A DNA stretch of 64,000 bases from Paraburkholderia sprentiae WSM5005 (lineage in GTDB: Bacteria; Pseudomonadota; Gammaproteobacteria; Burkholderiales; Burkholderiaceae), in contig NZ_CP017562.2 of NCBI RefSeq assembly GCF_001865575.2, forward strand, positions 1,488,001 through 1,552,000, read 5' to 3'. The notes beneath the pieces were generated by a model. It ran no database searches. It was not told the origin of the DNA and was given only the letters and a program-made list of their open reading frames with translations. The translations under genes were made by a program, and so were the position numbers. The stretch's first letter is position 1, and each line of letters starts with the position of its first letter. Positions 1-8,597 of the stretch are shown piece by piece.

Positions 1-402
1 GTGATCCAGGACATCGCCGCAATCGGCGCGCTCTGCCGAGCCCAGGGCATCCTGCCGCACGTGGATGCCGCGCAGGCCGCCGGCAAGGTGCCGATCGATC
101 TCGCCGCTCTGCCGGTCGATCTGATGTCGTTCTCGGCTCACAAGATGGACGGCCCCGCAGGCATTGGCGCGCTGTATGTGGGGCTCCGGCCGCGCATGCG
201 GATCGCGTGCCAAATGCACGGCGGCGTCCACGAGCGCAGCATGCGCTCGTGGACGTTGTGCACGCATCAGATCGTCGAGGAACTGCCATTGCCGCCGGTC
301 GAGATCCACTGCTCGATTCTCGCCGAGCACGCGATCAAGGCGGCCGTGTCTGACTTTCGCTCGCGCCAGACGATTCGAGGCGCAGCAGCCGACGACCTGT
401 AA
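1..402 (+). pseudogene. IscS/NifS-IscU fusion remnant (partial at window edge)
   Basis: Open frame entering from the left edge. Its first ~88 residues match the middle of a cysteine desulfurase (IscS/NifS): HVDAAQ, then SFSAHK with the PLP lysine, then QMHGGVHER and THQIV. After THQIV it switches to [19 protein letters not shown], the C-terminal signature of the IscU scaffold. The loop with the catalytic cysteine and most of IscU are missing, so an internal deletion has joined iscS to the end of iscU. A desulfurase passes sulfur to IscU for Fe-S assembly; this chimera can do neither. Followed at 67 bp by an intact iscA-like gene and a broken ferredoxin, the usual isc order. Confident about the two homologies; the junction base is inferred. 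Confidence 0.75.
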
Positions 403-468
403 CTCGCCGAGCAACCGACCTGCTCTTCTAGCCCGAAGTGAGTCCATTCAAGCCTGAGAGGAACCTCC

Positions 469-843
469 ATGGAAACGCTCGCCCAACCGGCTTCCGCCAC
501 ACTCGGCGTCATGCCCGGCCTACTCGAATTCACGCCTCAGGCCGCTGCGAAAGTGGCCTCGCTGATCGAGGAAGAAGGCAATCCCAACCTGAAGCTGCGG
601 CTGTACGTGTCCGGCGGCGGCTGTTCGGGCTTGCAGTACGGCTTCGCGTTCGACGACCAGGTGGCGGACGACGACATGCAGATCGTGACGGACAGCGTCA
701 CGCTGCTGGTCGATTCGATGAGCCAGCAATACCTGCCCGGCGCGCGCGTCGACTATGAAGACGGCCTGGAAGGTTCGCGCTTCGTCATTCACAACCCCAA
801 TGCGCAGAGCACCTGTGGCTGCGGCAGTTCGTTTTCCGTGTGA
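469..843 (+). CDS. A-type Fe-S carrier protein (IscA/ErpA family)
   Basis: 124-residue A-type iron-sulfur carrier, which receives clusters from a scaffold and passes them to apoproteins. The three conserved cysteines are present: [15 protein letters not shown] near residue 50 and the C-terminal CGCGSSF. About 20 residues precede the domain start ([12 protein letters not shown]), longer than minimal IscA. ATG at 469 follows GAGAGGAACCTCC, a good ribosome binding site. It sits between an IscS-IscU scar and a broken ferredoxin, upstream of nifV, so it is the only intact member of what was an isc or nif-associated Fe-S locus. Whether it is nif-specific or general cannot be told from the sequence. 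Confidence 0.85.
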   Translation: METLAQPASATLGVMPGLLEFTPQAAAKVASLIEEEGNPNLKLRLYVSGGGCSGLQYGFAFDDQVADDDMQIVTDSVTLLVDSMSQQYLPGARVDYEDGLEGSRFVIHNPNAQSTCGCGSSFSV

Positions 844-872
844 GGCAATCATGAAAATCTCACTGACTGGCG

Positions 873-1031
873 CCTCCCGACGAGGAGAACGACCAGTTCG
901 ACAATGCGTGAGGCCTCGACGTGCAACCGCGTCTCGCGTGCTGCGTGAAGCTGCGCGACGCCGACCTGACGATCGAACAGCCGCCACATACGCGCGAGCT
1001 CGCGCGTGAGCATTGGGGGCATGCGTCCTTA
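873..1031 (+). pseudogene. Isc-type [2Fe-2S] ferredoxin C-terminal remnant
   Basis: In one frame this reads PPDEENDQFDNA, a TGA stop at 909-911, then GLDVQPRLACCVKLRDADLTI and EQPPHTRELAREH. This matches the C-terminal third of Isc-system adrenodoxin-type ferredoxin (family pattern EEDDMLDKAWGLEP.SRLSCQ....DLVVE.P). The stop falls exactly where the family has tryptophan. The N-terminal part with the first three cluster cysteines is absent. It is therefore both truncated and interrupted. Confidence 0.65.
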
Positions 1032-1250
1032 GCGCTGTGCGGCCTCTTCAAGCGCCATAGCGGTCATCGCCGCGAGCGCATAGCCGCGCTGATAGCCGCC
1101 GCCTGTGTTTATCTTCCCGCATCGCCGTTGCAATGGATAGCCAATCCATACAGCGTTTGCATCGCGCCGACCGCGTCCGCACGTCCTGGCTGACCACGCC
1201 CATCGCATCGCATCGCTTTCTGCAGCGCCGTGTTCATCGCTACACCTGGC

Positions 1251-1266
1251 TGTTCGAAACACGACA
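1251..1266 (+). promoter_or_regulatory. NifA upstream activator site (nifV1)
   Basis: TGT-N10-ACA, the exact consensus half-site arrangement for NifA, lying 93 bp before the -24 element at 1359. A homologous arrangement stands in front of nifV2. Confidence 0.75.
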
Positions 1267-1358
1267 TTCGCGACAGGTCTTCGTTGGTACCGCTTCATCA
1301 CAGCGCCAGCGAACACCGGAAAGCCCCGCGGCAAGCGGCTATTCGCACTAACCGTGCA

Positions 1359-1374
1359 TGGCGCAGTACTTGCA
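1359..1374 (+). promoter_or_regulatory. Sigma-54 -24/-12 promoter of nifV1
   Basis: TGGCGC-AGTAC-TTGCA, correct spacing for an RpoN promoter (consensus TGGCAC-N5-TTGC, one mismatch in the -24 box). It ends 35 bp before the nifV1 start and probably drives nifV-nifW-fixABCX. Confidence 0.8.
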
Positions 1375-1409
1375 AACCGTATGATCAAATGCCTAAAGGA
1401 CAACTTCCC

Positions 1410-2546
1410 GTGTCGAATCCGATCATCAACGACACCACACTGCGCGACGGCGAACAGACCGCTGGCGTCGCATTCACGGTTGCCGAAAAATGCGCGATTG
1501 CCGAGGCGCTCTCAAGCGCCGGCGTACCCGAACTGGAGATCGGTATCCCCGCGATGGGTGCCGAGGAAATCGATTGCATCCAGACCATCGTCGCGCTGAA
1601 TCTCGACGCCGATCTGATGGTCTGGGGCCGCCTCACCGACGCGGACTTGGCGTCGGCCTTGTGCTGCAATCCCGACATCATTCACCTGTCGATCCCCGTG
1701 TCCGATATCCACCTTCAACACAAATTGCGCCAGCCGCGCTCGTGGGTGCTCGCGCAGGTGAATCGCGTGGTCAGCGCCGCCGTCAAAAGCGGCCGCAAGG
1801 TTTCGCTGGGCGCGGAGGATGCCTCGCGCGCGGACCCCGCGTTCCTTGCCGACGTGGCGCGGCACGCGCAACGGTGCGGTGCGCAGCGCATCCGCTTTGC
1901 GGACACGCTCGGCGTCCTCGATCCTTTTTCGACCTATGAAGCGATTGCGCGATTGCACGACGCGGTCGATCTGGAAATCGAAATCCACGCGCACAACGAC
2001 CTCGGACTCGCAACCGCGAACACCCTTGCCGCACTGCGCGCCGGCGCAACCCACTCCAACACCACTGTCAATGGTCTCGGCGAACGCGCCGGAAATGCCG
2101 CGCTGGAGGAGATCGTGATGGGCGTGCGCCATATCATGGGTCGCAACACCGGCGTCGACACGACCGCGCTGTTGAGCATCTCGCGGCTTGTCGAACGGGC
2201 TTCAGGACGCCCGGTCGCGCTGAACAAAAGCATTGTCGGCGCCAGCGTATTCACGCACGAGTCCGGCATCCACACAGACGGGCTCGCGAAGAATGCATCG
2301 ACCTACGAGAGCTTCGATCCCGCCGAACTCGGTCGCGAACGCTCGGTCGTGCTCGGCAAGCATTCGAGTTCGCAAAGCGTGCGCCGGGCTTATGACGCGC
2401 TCGGTCTGGCCGTCAGTGAAAAGCTGCTCGTGCTGCTGCTGACCCGTATCCGCCACCATGCCACCCAGCATAAGCAAACGCCCAGCGCCGCCGACCTGTA
2501 TCGCTTCCTGATCGAGTTGCGCTACACCGTCGGAGAATTGTCATGA
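1410..2546 (+). CDS. nifV: Homocitrate synthase NifV, copy 1
   Basis: 378-residue homocitrate synthase of the DRE-TIM metallolyase family. It condenses acetyl-CoA and 2-oxoglutarate to homocitrate, the organic ligand of FeMo-cofactor. The N-terminal [16 protein letters not shown] carries the catalytic Arg and metal-binding Asp. [12 protein letters not shown] supplies the HxH metal ligands intact, and [14 protein letters not shown] follows. GTG at 1410 sits 9 bp after TAAAGGA and gives the same length as copy 2; an in-frame ATG at 1389 is an alternative. First gene of the nifV-nifW-fixABCX operon behind a sigma-54 promoter. Its stop overlaps the next small ORF by ATGA. Confidence 0.93.
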   Translation: MSNPIINDTTLRDGEQTAGVAFTVAEKCAIAEALSSAGVPELEIGIPAMGAEEIDCIQTIVALNLDADLMVWGRLTDADLASALCCNPDIIHLSIPVSDIHLQHKLRQPRSWVLAQVNRVVSAAVKSGRKVSLGAEDASRADPAFLADVARHAQRCGAQRIRFADTLGVLDPFSTYEAIARLHDAVDLEIEIHAHNDLGLATANTLAALRAGATHSNTTVNGLGERAGNAALEEIVMGVRHIMGRNTGVDTTALLSISRLVERASGRPVALNKSIVGASVFTHESGIHTDGLAKNASTYESFDPAELGRERSVVLGKHSSSQSVRRAYDALGLAVSEKLLVLLLTRIRHHATQHKQTPSAADLYRFLIELRYTVGELS

Positions 2547-2695
2547 GCGGCGCTGTGGTCGGCTTCACGAAGTGCGTCGCGCAACCCGAACAGTCGGGCA
2601 CGACGACGCCGTGCGCCACCAGCGGCGCCTGCGACAAGTACTTCGCCGAGCCGACGTTCTGTCCACACCTATCCTCATCCGCTTGCAAGGAGTAA
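2543..2695 (+). CDS. Small cysteine-rich protein between nifV and nifW
   Basis: 50-codon ORF starting [11 protein letters not shown] and ending SACKE, with five cysteines (residues 11, 24, 30, 40, 48). The ATG overlaps the nifV stop (ATGA), implying translational coupling, and the stop lies 5 bp before the nifW ATG, with AAGGAG for nifW embedded in its last codons. The tight packing argues that it is translated. I do not recognise the family. The cysteine spacing could suit metal or Fe-S binding, but no standard motif is seen. The second nif module has lost this gene, leaving a 42-bp gap. Confidence 0.55.
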   Translation: MSGAVVGFTKCVAQPEQSGTTTPCATSGACDKYFAEPTFCPHLSSSACKE

Positions 2696-2700
2696 ACGTG

Positions 2701-3039
2701 ATGGAAAGCTTTGTCCAGCAACTCAAGGCGCTGTCCTCAGCCGAGGACTTCCTGCAGTTCTTCGGCGTTCCGTTCGACCAGAAGGTCGTCAACGTGAGTC
2801 GACTGCACATCCTGAAGCGCTTCTTTCAGTACATCCAGCAGCAGGACGCGCTGCCGGAAGGCGACGAACCCGCCCTGTTCGCGTCATATCACGCGCTGCT
2901 GCTGAAGGCTTACGGCGACTTCGTCACCTCCACGCCGGCGCAGGAAAAAGTGTTCAAGGTGTTCCGGGACACAAATGGACGACAGCACGTTTCACTCGAC
3001 AGTCTGCGCGCGTCGCTGCCCGCGCGCACCCTTGCCTGA
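2701..3039 (+). CDS. nifW: Nitrogenase-stabilizing protein NifW, copy 1
   Basis: 112-residue NifW, which helps protect or mature the MoFe protein under oxygen. Family features: LSSAEDFLQFFGVPFDQKVVN near the N-terminus, then VSRLHILKRFFQYI, then a helical middle with TPAQEKVFKVF. The C-terminus RDTNGRQHVSLDSLRASL is full, in contrast to the fused copy at 20,711. ATG at 2701 is preceded by AAGGAG inside the upstream ORF. The fixA start follows 16 bp after its stop. Confidence 0.92.
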   Translation: MESFVQQLKALSSAEDFLQFFGVPFDQKVVNVSRLHILKRFFQYIQQQDALPEGDEPALFASYHALLLKAYGDFVTSTPAQEKVFKVFRDTNGRQHVSLDSLRASLPARTLA

Positions 3040-3055
3040 CAGGTGGAGCAAGACC

Positions 3056-3904
3056 ATGCACATTGTCGTCTGCATCAAGCAGGTCCCGGACTCGACGCAG
3101 ATCCGCGTTCATCCGGTCACCAACACGATCATGCGCCAGGGTGTTCCGGCGATCGTCAACCCGTATGACCTGTTTTCACTCGAAGAGGCGCTGCGACTGA
3201 AGGACCACTTCGGCGGCAAGGTCACGTTGCTTTGCATGGGCCCGCCGCAGGCCGAGGAAGCGCTGCGCAAGTGCATCAGCTTCGGCGCGGACGACGCCGT
3301 GCTGCTCACCGACCGTGCATTCGCTGGCGCGGATACGCTCGCTACGTCGTACGCGCTGGCAGCGGGTATCCAGCAGATCGCGAAGGAGCAGGCGGTGGAC
3401 ATCGTGTTCACTGGCAAGCAGACGATCGACGGCGACACCGCGCAAGTCGGCCCCGGTATCGCCAAACGCCTCGGGCTGCAACTGCTGACCTACGTGTCGC
3501 GCATCGTCGAGACCGCTCTCGACGCGCGCACGATCACCGTCGAGCGCCGCGCCGAGGGCGGCGTGCACGTGCTCAGGACTGCGCTGCCGTGCCTGATCAC
3601 AATGCTGGAGAACACCAACGAACTGCGTTTTGCGACGCTGCCCGCGATGATTCATGCGGCCGGCTACCCGGTGCGCAAATGGAACTGCGAACAGGCCGGC
3701 ATCGAAGACCTCAGCAAGATCGGCCTGAAGGGCTCGCCGACAGCGGTCAGAAAAGTCTTTGGACCGACGCCGCGCAGCGAGAAAGCGGAGATGCTCGAGC
3801 TCGACGCATCGAGTCTGCGCGACGTGTCGGTGAACCTGCTGCAAAAGATCTTCACGCGCCATCCAACCCTGGAAGCTGACCTGCTGATGAAGGAGGGGTC
3901 ATGA
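3056..3904 (+). CDS. fixA: Electron transfer flavoprotein beta subunit FixA
   Basis: 282-residue FixA, the ETF beta subunit that with FixB, FixC and FixX forms a flavin-based electron-bifurcating complex supplying low-potential electrons to nitrogenase. [13 protein letters not shown] opens the ETF domain, and [23 protein letters not shown] is the ETF-beta signature. The C-terminal [13 protein letters not shown] is also found fused to NifW in the second module. ATG at 3056 follows AGGTGGAG. The stop overlaps fixB by ATGA. Confidence 0.94.
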   Translation: MHIVVCIKQVPDSTQIRVHPVTNTIMRQGVPAIVNPYDLFSLEEALRLKDHFGGKVTLLCMGPPQAEEALRKCISFGADDAVLLTDRAFAGADTLATSYALAAGIQQIAKEQAVDIVFTGKQTIDGDTAQVGPGIAKRLGLQLLTYVSRIVETALDARTITVERRAEGGVHVLRTALPCLITMLENTNELRFATLPAMIHAAGYPVRKWNCEQAGIEDLSKIGLKGSPTAVRKVFGPTPRSEKAEMLELDASSLRDVSVNLLQKIFTRHPTLEADLLMKEGS

Positions 3905-5004
3905 ACGCACCCGCCGCCCCCGCGAAGAAACCCGTCGGCCGCGCAGGACGCAACCTCGAACTGCCGGAACACCTGAAGGCCTACAAAGGCGTCTGGGTCT
4001 TTATCGAGCACGACCGTGGACACGTCCACAGCGTCTCGTGGGAACTACTCGGTGAAGCGCGCAGATTGGCCGACACGCTCGGCAGCCGAGTGGGCATCGC
4101 GGTGCTCGGCGGCGCGAATGAACCGCTCGAACAGTTCGCCGCAGAAGCCTTCACTTACGGCGCGGACGATGCGTACATCGTCCACGACCCGGTCTTGCAA
4201 GGCTATCGCAACGAGCCGTTCACGAAAGGGCTGACTGACCTCGTCAACCGGCATCAGCCCGAGATCCTGCTGCTGGGCGCGACGTCGATGGGCCGAGACC
4301 TCGCCGGCTCCGTAGCGACGACCTTGCTGACCGGGCTGACCGCCGATTGCACCGAACTCAACATCGATCCCGCGTCGCGGGCGCTGGCGGCGACGCGCCC
4401 CACCTTCGGCGGCTCGCTGTTGTGCACGATCATGACGCTCGCGTACCGTCCGCAGATGGCGACGGTGCGCCCGCGCGTGATGCCGATGCCGCTGCGTGAC
4501 GCCGAACGCACCGGCAACATCGTCCATGGAACGCTGGGGATGATCGAGACGGACATCGTCACGAGGCTGCTCGACTTTATCCCGGATGCGAGCAGCAACC
4601 GGATCAACCTTCCCTATGCCGATGTGATCGTGAGCGGCGGCAAGGGGTTGAAGAGCCCGGAGAACTTCCAGCTGGCGTTCGAACTGGCGAACGTGCTCGG
4701 CGGCGAAGTGGGTGCGACCCGGCCATGCGTGCAGGCCGGCTGGGTCGAGGGGGAGCGCCAGGTGGGACAGACCGGCAAGACGGTGCGGCCCAAGCTCTAC
4801 ATCGCCGCCGGCATATCCGGCGCGATCCAGCACCGCGTGGGCATGGAAAGCGCAGACGTGATCGTGGCGATCAACACCGACCCGAACGCACCCATCTTCG
4901 ATTTTGCACACTACGGGATTGTCGGCAATGCGTTGCAAGTGTTGCCCGCGCTGAAGCAGGCTTTTGTGGAGCATTTGACCCGACGCCGCGAGCAGGCTGC
5001 CTGA
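3901..5004 (+). CDS. fixB: Electron transfer flavoprotein alpha subunit FixB
   Basis: 367-residue ETF alpha subunit. The N-terminal half reads [29 protein letters not shown]. The C-terminal FAD-binding domain shows [40 protein letters not shown] in pieces, and [10 protein letters not shown] with [10 protein letters not shown], the ETF-alpha signature. Length and motifs are normal. Starts inside the fixA stop (ATGA); fixC begins 11 bp after its stop. Expected partner of FixA in the cytoplasm. Confidence 0.94.
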   Translation: MNAPAAPAKKPVGRAGRNLELPEHLKAYKGVWVFIEHDRGHVHSVSWELLGEARRLADTLGSRVGIAVLGGANEPLEQFAAEAFTYGADDAYIVHDPVLQGYRNEPFTKGLTDLVNRHQPEILLLGATSMGRDLAGSVATTLLTGLTADCTELNIDPASRALAATRPTFGGSLLCTIMTLAYRPQMATVRPRVMPMPLRDAERTGNIVHGTLGMIETDIVTRLLDFIPDASSNRINLPYADVIVSGGKGLKSPENFQLAFELANVLGGEVGATRPCVQAGWVEGERQVGQTGKTVRPKLYIAAGISGAIQHRVGMESADVIVAINTDPNAPIFDFAHYGIVGNALQVLPALKQAFVEHLTRRREQAA

Positions 5005-5015
5005 GGAGAATCACG

Positions 5016-6326
5016 ATGAGAAAACCTTCACAGTTCGATGTGGTTGTGGTCGGCGCCGGTCCGTCCGGCAACGCTGCCGCTTACACGATGGCCAAGGCAG
5101 GTCTGGAAGTGCTGCAGATCGAGCGGGGCGAATATCCGGGCAGCAAAAACGTTCAGGGCGCGATCCTGTACGCGAAGGCGCTCGAAGAGATCATCCCGGA
5201 CTTCCGCGACGATGCGCCGCTGGAGCGCCACATCATCGAGCAGCGGATGTGGATGCTCGACGATACGTCGTTTGTCGGTACGCATGTGCGCAGCGAGGAT
5301 TACAACAAGCCGCCCTATAACCGCTACACGATCATCCGCGCGCAGTTCGACAAGTGGTTTTCATCGAAAGTGCGCGAAGCCGGCGCACTGCTGCTCTGCG
5401 AGACCACGGTGAAGGAACTGATCATGGACGGCGACCGGGTGGTCGGCGTGCAGTGCGACCGCGAGCACGGCGATGTCTATGCCGACGTGGTGGTGCTCGC
5501 CGACGGCGTGAATTCGACGCTCGCGCGCAAGGCGGGCTTTCATGGAGAGATCGGGGCCGGCAACGTTGCGCTCGCCGTCAAGGAGATTCTCTTCATGCCA
5601 GAGGAGACGATCCGTCAGCGCTTCAACGTCGGCGAGGACGACGGCGTCGTGATCGAGATGGTCGGCAGGATCACCGACGGCATGATGGGCACTGGCTTCC
5701 TCTATACCAACAAGGAATCGCTCACCATAGGCGTGGGCTGCATGCTGAGCGACTTCAAGAAAAACCCCAACCGCACGAGCCCCTACGTGCTCCTCGAAAA
5801 GATGAAGCAGCACCCGTCGATCGCACCGCTGATTGCGGGCGGCGAGATGAAGGAGTATTGCGCGCATCTGATTCCCGAAGGCGGTTTTCACGCAATCCCG
5901 CAGGTCTACGGCAACGGCTGGATGATCGTTGGTGATTCAGGCGGTTTCGTGAACGCTGCGCACCGAGAAGGATCGAATCTCGCGATGACCACGGGACGCC
6001 TCGCCGCCGAAACGGTGATCCACGCGAAAGCCGCGGGCCACGGCTACCGCGCCGGCACGCTCAAGGCCTACAAGGCCGCGCTCGATCAGAGCTTCGTGAT
6101 GAAAGACCTGCACAAGTACCGCGACATGCCGGCCGTGCTGCACCAGAATCCGCAGTTCTTTACGACCTACCCCGACCTCGTGGCGCGCGCCGCGCGCACG
6201 ATGATCACAGTCGACGGTAAGGACAAGAAAAGCAAGGAGCGCGAGATTTTTTCGAGCTTCCGCACAGCCCGTTCGCTTTCCGGCATCGTGGGTGACGCCT
6301 ACAAACTCCTGAGGGCCTTCCGATGA
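5016..6326 (+). CDS. fixC: FixC, ETF-quinone oxidoreductase-type flavoprotein
   Basis: 436-residue FAD protein of the ETF:ubiquinone oxidoreductase family; in the FixABCX complex it carries the quinone-branch flavin. The dinucleotide motif [21 protein letters not shown] is at residue ~7, and the second FAD region [24 protein letters not shown] lies near residue 308. Length fits FixC. ATG 5016 has GAGGAGAATC upstream. The stop overlaps fixX by four bases. No fixC survives in the second module, so this is the only copy here. Confidence 0.94.
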   Translation: MRKPSQFDVVVVGAGPSGNAAAYTMAKAGLEVLQIERGEYPGSKNVQGAILYAKALEEIIPDFRDDAPLERHIIEQRMWMLDDTSFVGTHVRSEDYNKPPYNRYTIIRAQFDKWFSSKVREAGALLLCETTVKELIMDGDRVVGVQCDREHGDVYADVVVLADGVNSTLARKAGFHGEIGAGNVALAVKEILFMPEETIRQRFNVGEDDGVVIEMVGRITDGMMGTGFLYTNKESLTIGVGCMLSDFKKNPNRTSPYVLLEKMKQHPSIAPLIAGGEMKEYCAHLIPEGGFHAIPQVYGNGWMIVGDSGGFVNAAHREGSNLAMTTGRLAAETVIHAKAAGHGYRAGTLKAYKAALDQSFVMKDLHKYRDMPAVLHQNPQFFTTYPDLVARAARTMITVDGKDKKSKEREIFSSFRTARSLSGIVGDAYKLLRAFR

Positions 6327-6622
6327 GCACCCTACCCGTCAACGTAGAGGAAAAGCTGTTCCAGAACCGTTATCGCGTCGATGCAGGACGGCCGCACGTC
6401 CACATCAAGGATGCCGACGTCTGCCAGAGCGAATGCACCGCGAAGAGTTGCACCTTCGTCTGCCCGGCCTCGTGCTACAAGGCCGAAGGCAACGGCGCGG
6501 TGACGCTGATCACCGACGGCTGCCTCGAATGCGGCAGTTGCCGCATCCTTTGTACCGACCACCAAAATATCGAGTGGGACTACCCGCGCGGTGGTCACGG
6601 CATCCTGTTCAAGTTCGGTTGA
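6323..6622 (+). CDS. fixX: Ferredoxin-like protein FixX
   Basis: 99-residue ferredoxin-like subunit that pairs with FixC and carries [4Fe-4S] cofactor. Cysteine motifs: [13 protein letters not shown] and [11 protein letters not shown]. The C-terminus [21 protein letters not shown] matches the fragment left at 21,550-21,636 in the second module. The start overlaps fixC (ATGA); no gap or frameshift. Completes an intact fixABCX set. Confidence 0.93.
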   Translation: MSTLPVNVEEKLFQNRYRVDAGRPHVHIKDADVCQSECTAKSCTFVCPASCYKAEGNGAVTLITDGCLECGSCRILCTDHQNIEWDYPRGGHGILFKFG

Positions 6623-6633
6623 GGAACATCGTC

Positions 6634-6956
6634 ATGGCCGGACCAGAACGACATGTGTTTGCTTGCGCCGAGAACCGGCCGCCGCCGCATCCGCGGGGCG
6701 CCGGGCGGCAAGGGCTCGACCGCGCTGCTGAAGGCCTTCTGGGCGGAACAACAGAAACGCCAGGCGCCCGATACAGTCGCGATCACGTCTTCGGGGCTGT
6801 CTCGGCCCGTGCGATCAGGGCGCGCACGGGCTCGTCTATCCCGACGCGGTGCTCTACAGCGGCGTGACGATGGCCGACGTGGAGAAAATCTTCACGCGTC
6901 ACCTCGAAGGCGGCGAACGGGTGCAGCGCCTCATCCCTGCGGAGACGGTGTGGTGA
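6634..6956 (+). pseudogene. Thioredoxin-like [2Fe-2S] ferredoxin, frameshifted
   Basis: Starts MAGPERHVFACAENRPPPHPRG, then continues as GGKGSTALLKAFWAEQQKRQ. Switching frame gives GCLGPCDQGAHGLVYPDAVLYSG and finally TMADVEKIFTRHLEGGERVQ to a TGG-TGA end at 6956. These are the segments of the thioredoxin-fold [2Fe-2S] ferredoxins often linked to nif operons. At least two frameshifts break the gene, and a cysteine in the HPRGSC region is lost. Eleven bp after fixX, so formerly part of the same operon. Sequencing error is possible but less likely with several lesions. Confidence 0.7.
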
Positions 6957-7436
6957 ACCTGCTGTCCGGGGTCGGGTCGAGTCGACCGAACTGTTCGGCG
7001 GCGAGGTGTCGGCCGCCGTGCGGCGCCTCATCGAAGGCCTGCACGGCGCGCCGGCCGAGCAGATCGTCGCGGTCCTGTGGAGCGTCACGCTGACGTCTCC
7101 GCAAAGCCTTGCCGCCTACTATCTGCTCTACAAGTTCCATGCCGGACGCTGCGAACTCGATAGGCAGAGCACGCGGCCCATCTGGGACTAATAGCATCTG
7201 CGCATGCCGCCGGGTTGAATGAGAACTGGCGGATGGTACAAGCCGGCGACGCGAACTTCCACGCGCCCGGTCCCGCCTGCTTCTGGCTGTTCACGCTAAA
7301 GGCGCTCGCCTTCATCGGCCTGCGGCGCGGCGAACGCGAAACCGCCACACAGTTGGTCGCACAACTACGGCAGCTCGATCCGGCGGATCACATCGGCTTC
7401 GGCGCAGTGGAAGCGTTGCTGCAACGGTCCGTCTGA
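6953..7436 (+). pseudogene. Broken copy of the conserved 161-residue nif-linked protein
   Basis: Three frames together reproduce the protein intact at 21,721-22,206. One piece reads ESTELFGGEVSAAVRRLIEGL, the next LTSPQSLAAYYLLYKFHAGRCEL and then a stop, and the last FHAPGPACFWLFTLKALAFIGLRRGE and LRQLDPADHIGFGAVEALL. About 20 residues around 7160-7220 are replaced and at least two frameshifts are present. Overlaps the preceding pseudogene by GTGA. The intact paralogue shows what was lost. Function unknown. Confidence 0.75.
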
Positions 7437-7447
7437 GGAGAAGCACG

Positions 7448-8109
7448 ATGTCCAAACAGCCCGCCATCGCATCGTTGGCCGACGACAATCTGGCAGCCGG
7501 CGTGGCAGCAGTCGACCGTGCGCTGACCCTGCTGGCTTCCTTCGGCAACGGCACGCCCGTGCTGTCATTGAGCGCGCTCGCGGAACGCACGCGCGTGTAA
7601 AGAGCACCGTGCTGCGCCTGCGCGCGTCGCTGGAACATGCGCATCTCGTGGTACGTCGCGCCGATGGCTGCTACGTGCTCGGGTCCGGCGTCGCAAGGCT
7701 GCATGCCGTCCATGCGCAATCGTCCTCCAGCGAGTCGCTGGTGATGCCCGTGCTGCAGGAACTGGTGGCCGCAACCCGTGAAAGCGCCGCGTTTCACGTA
7801 CGTCAAGGTGCGCAACGGCTATGCCTGTATCGCGTCGACTCGCCACAGCCTGTGCGAGATCACATCCGCGTGGGCGAGCTACTGCCGCTGGATCGTGGCA
7901 CAGGAGGCCGGGTGTTGCAAGCCTACTGCCATGAGGGCAACGAGGCACTCGGTCAACAGATCCGCCGCCAGCAGGTCATCGCCTTAGCAGGAGACCTCGA
8001 TCCGCAATTGACAGGTATCGCCGCGCCGGTGTTCGGCCCGTCCGGGCAACTCGCCGGTGTCATTACGCTGACCATGCCCCGCGAGAGACTGGACTCCGGG
8101 CGGAGATAG
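7448..8109 (+). pseudogene. IclR-family regulator, frameshifted
   Basis: MSKQPAIASLADDNLAAGVAAVDRALTLLASFG opens an IclR winged-helix domain; a frameshift near 7595 creates a stop (TAA 7598-7600). The continuing frame reads KSTVLRLRASLEHAHLV, then YVLGSGVARL, the rest of the wing, and a ligand domain with RVDSPQPVRDHIRVGELLPLDRGTGGRVL. The end is also degenerate (RERLDSGRR). Probably a former local regulator of the nif/fix operon end, now inactive. Confidence 0.7.
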
Positions 8110-8597
8110 TGAGGAATTCCGGGCGAATTCTCACACGATACCTTGGCGGAATAAAGCCGGGCCAGGTAGACGGGTAGTGATGCGTGAGGAACAAACTTGC
8201 GTTGTTAATCGCTTTTACTGAATGTCTTAATGTTGGCCATTGCGGCCAGCCGCCGTCGATCCCAACTTCGACTCAACGAATGTCAGTACATGGACGCCGC
8301 CAGTTTGCCAACTTTTCAATCGATGATGATGGGTAGGTAGATTGCAACCGTACATTCGGACTTTCAAGGTGGCTGTGCCGCTGAGCCTGACGGGTTTCGC
8401 TGGTCGGTTCCTTGTCGCTTTCGCGCACTCGACGGTGCTCGGACATTCCCGGCTTTGCCGACCACGCTCTAACCTGTCGTGCCATCCACGATCGTGATCG
8501 TGCCAACGTCCACGTCAAATCCAGATTTGACTTGTCAGAGCCATTCGCCTCAGTCGCGATGTCGCGGCCCCGACACGCCGCAAGTCAGGCAGTCCTT
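8110..8597. other. Intergenic region between two converging units
   Basis: No recognisable protein on either strand. It separates the decayed IclR gene from the 3' end of nifA. Confidence 0.4.

Larger units (their letters stand above)
1032..1388. other. Non-coding leader of the nifV1 operon
   Basis: No frame here reads like a protein. It holds the end of the ferredoxin remnant and the NifA/sigma-54 control elements of nifV1, annotated separately. Confidence 0.5.

Noticed and set aside
4045..4974. 309-codon minus-strand open frame inside fixB
   Set aside because: Antisense shadow of a clear ETF alpha subunit; no recognisable motifs.
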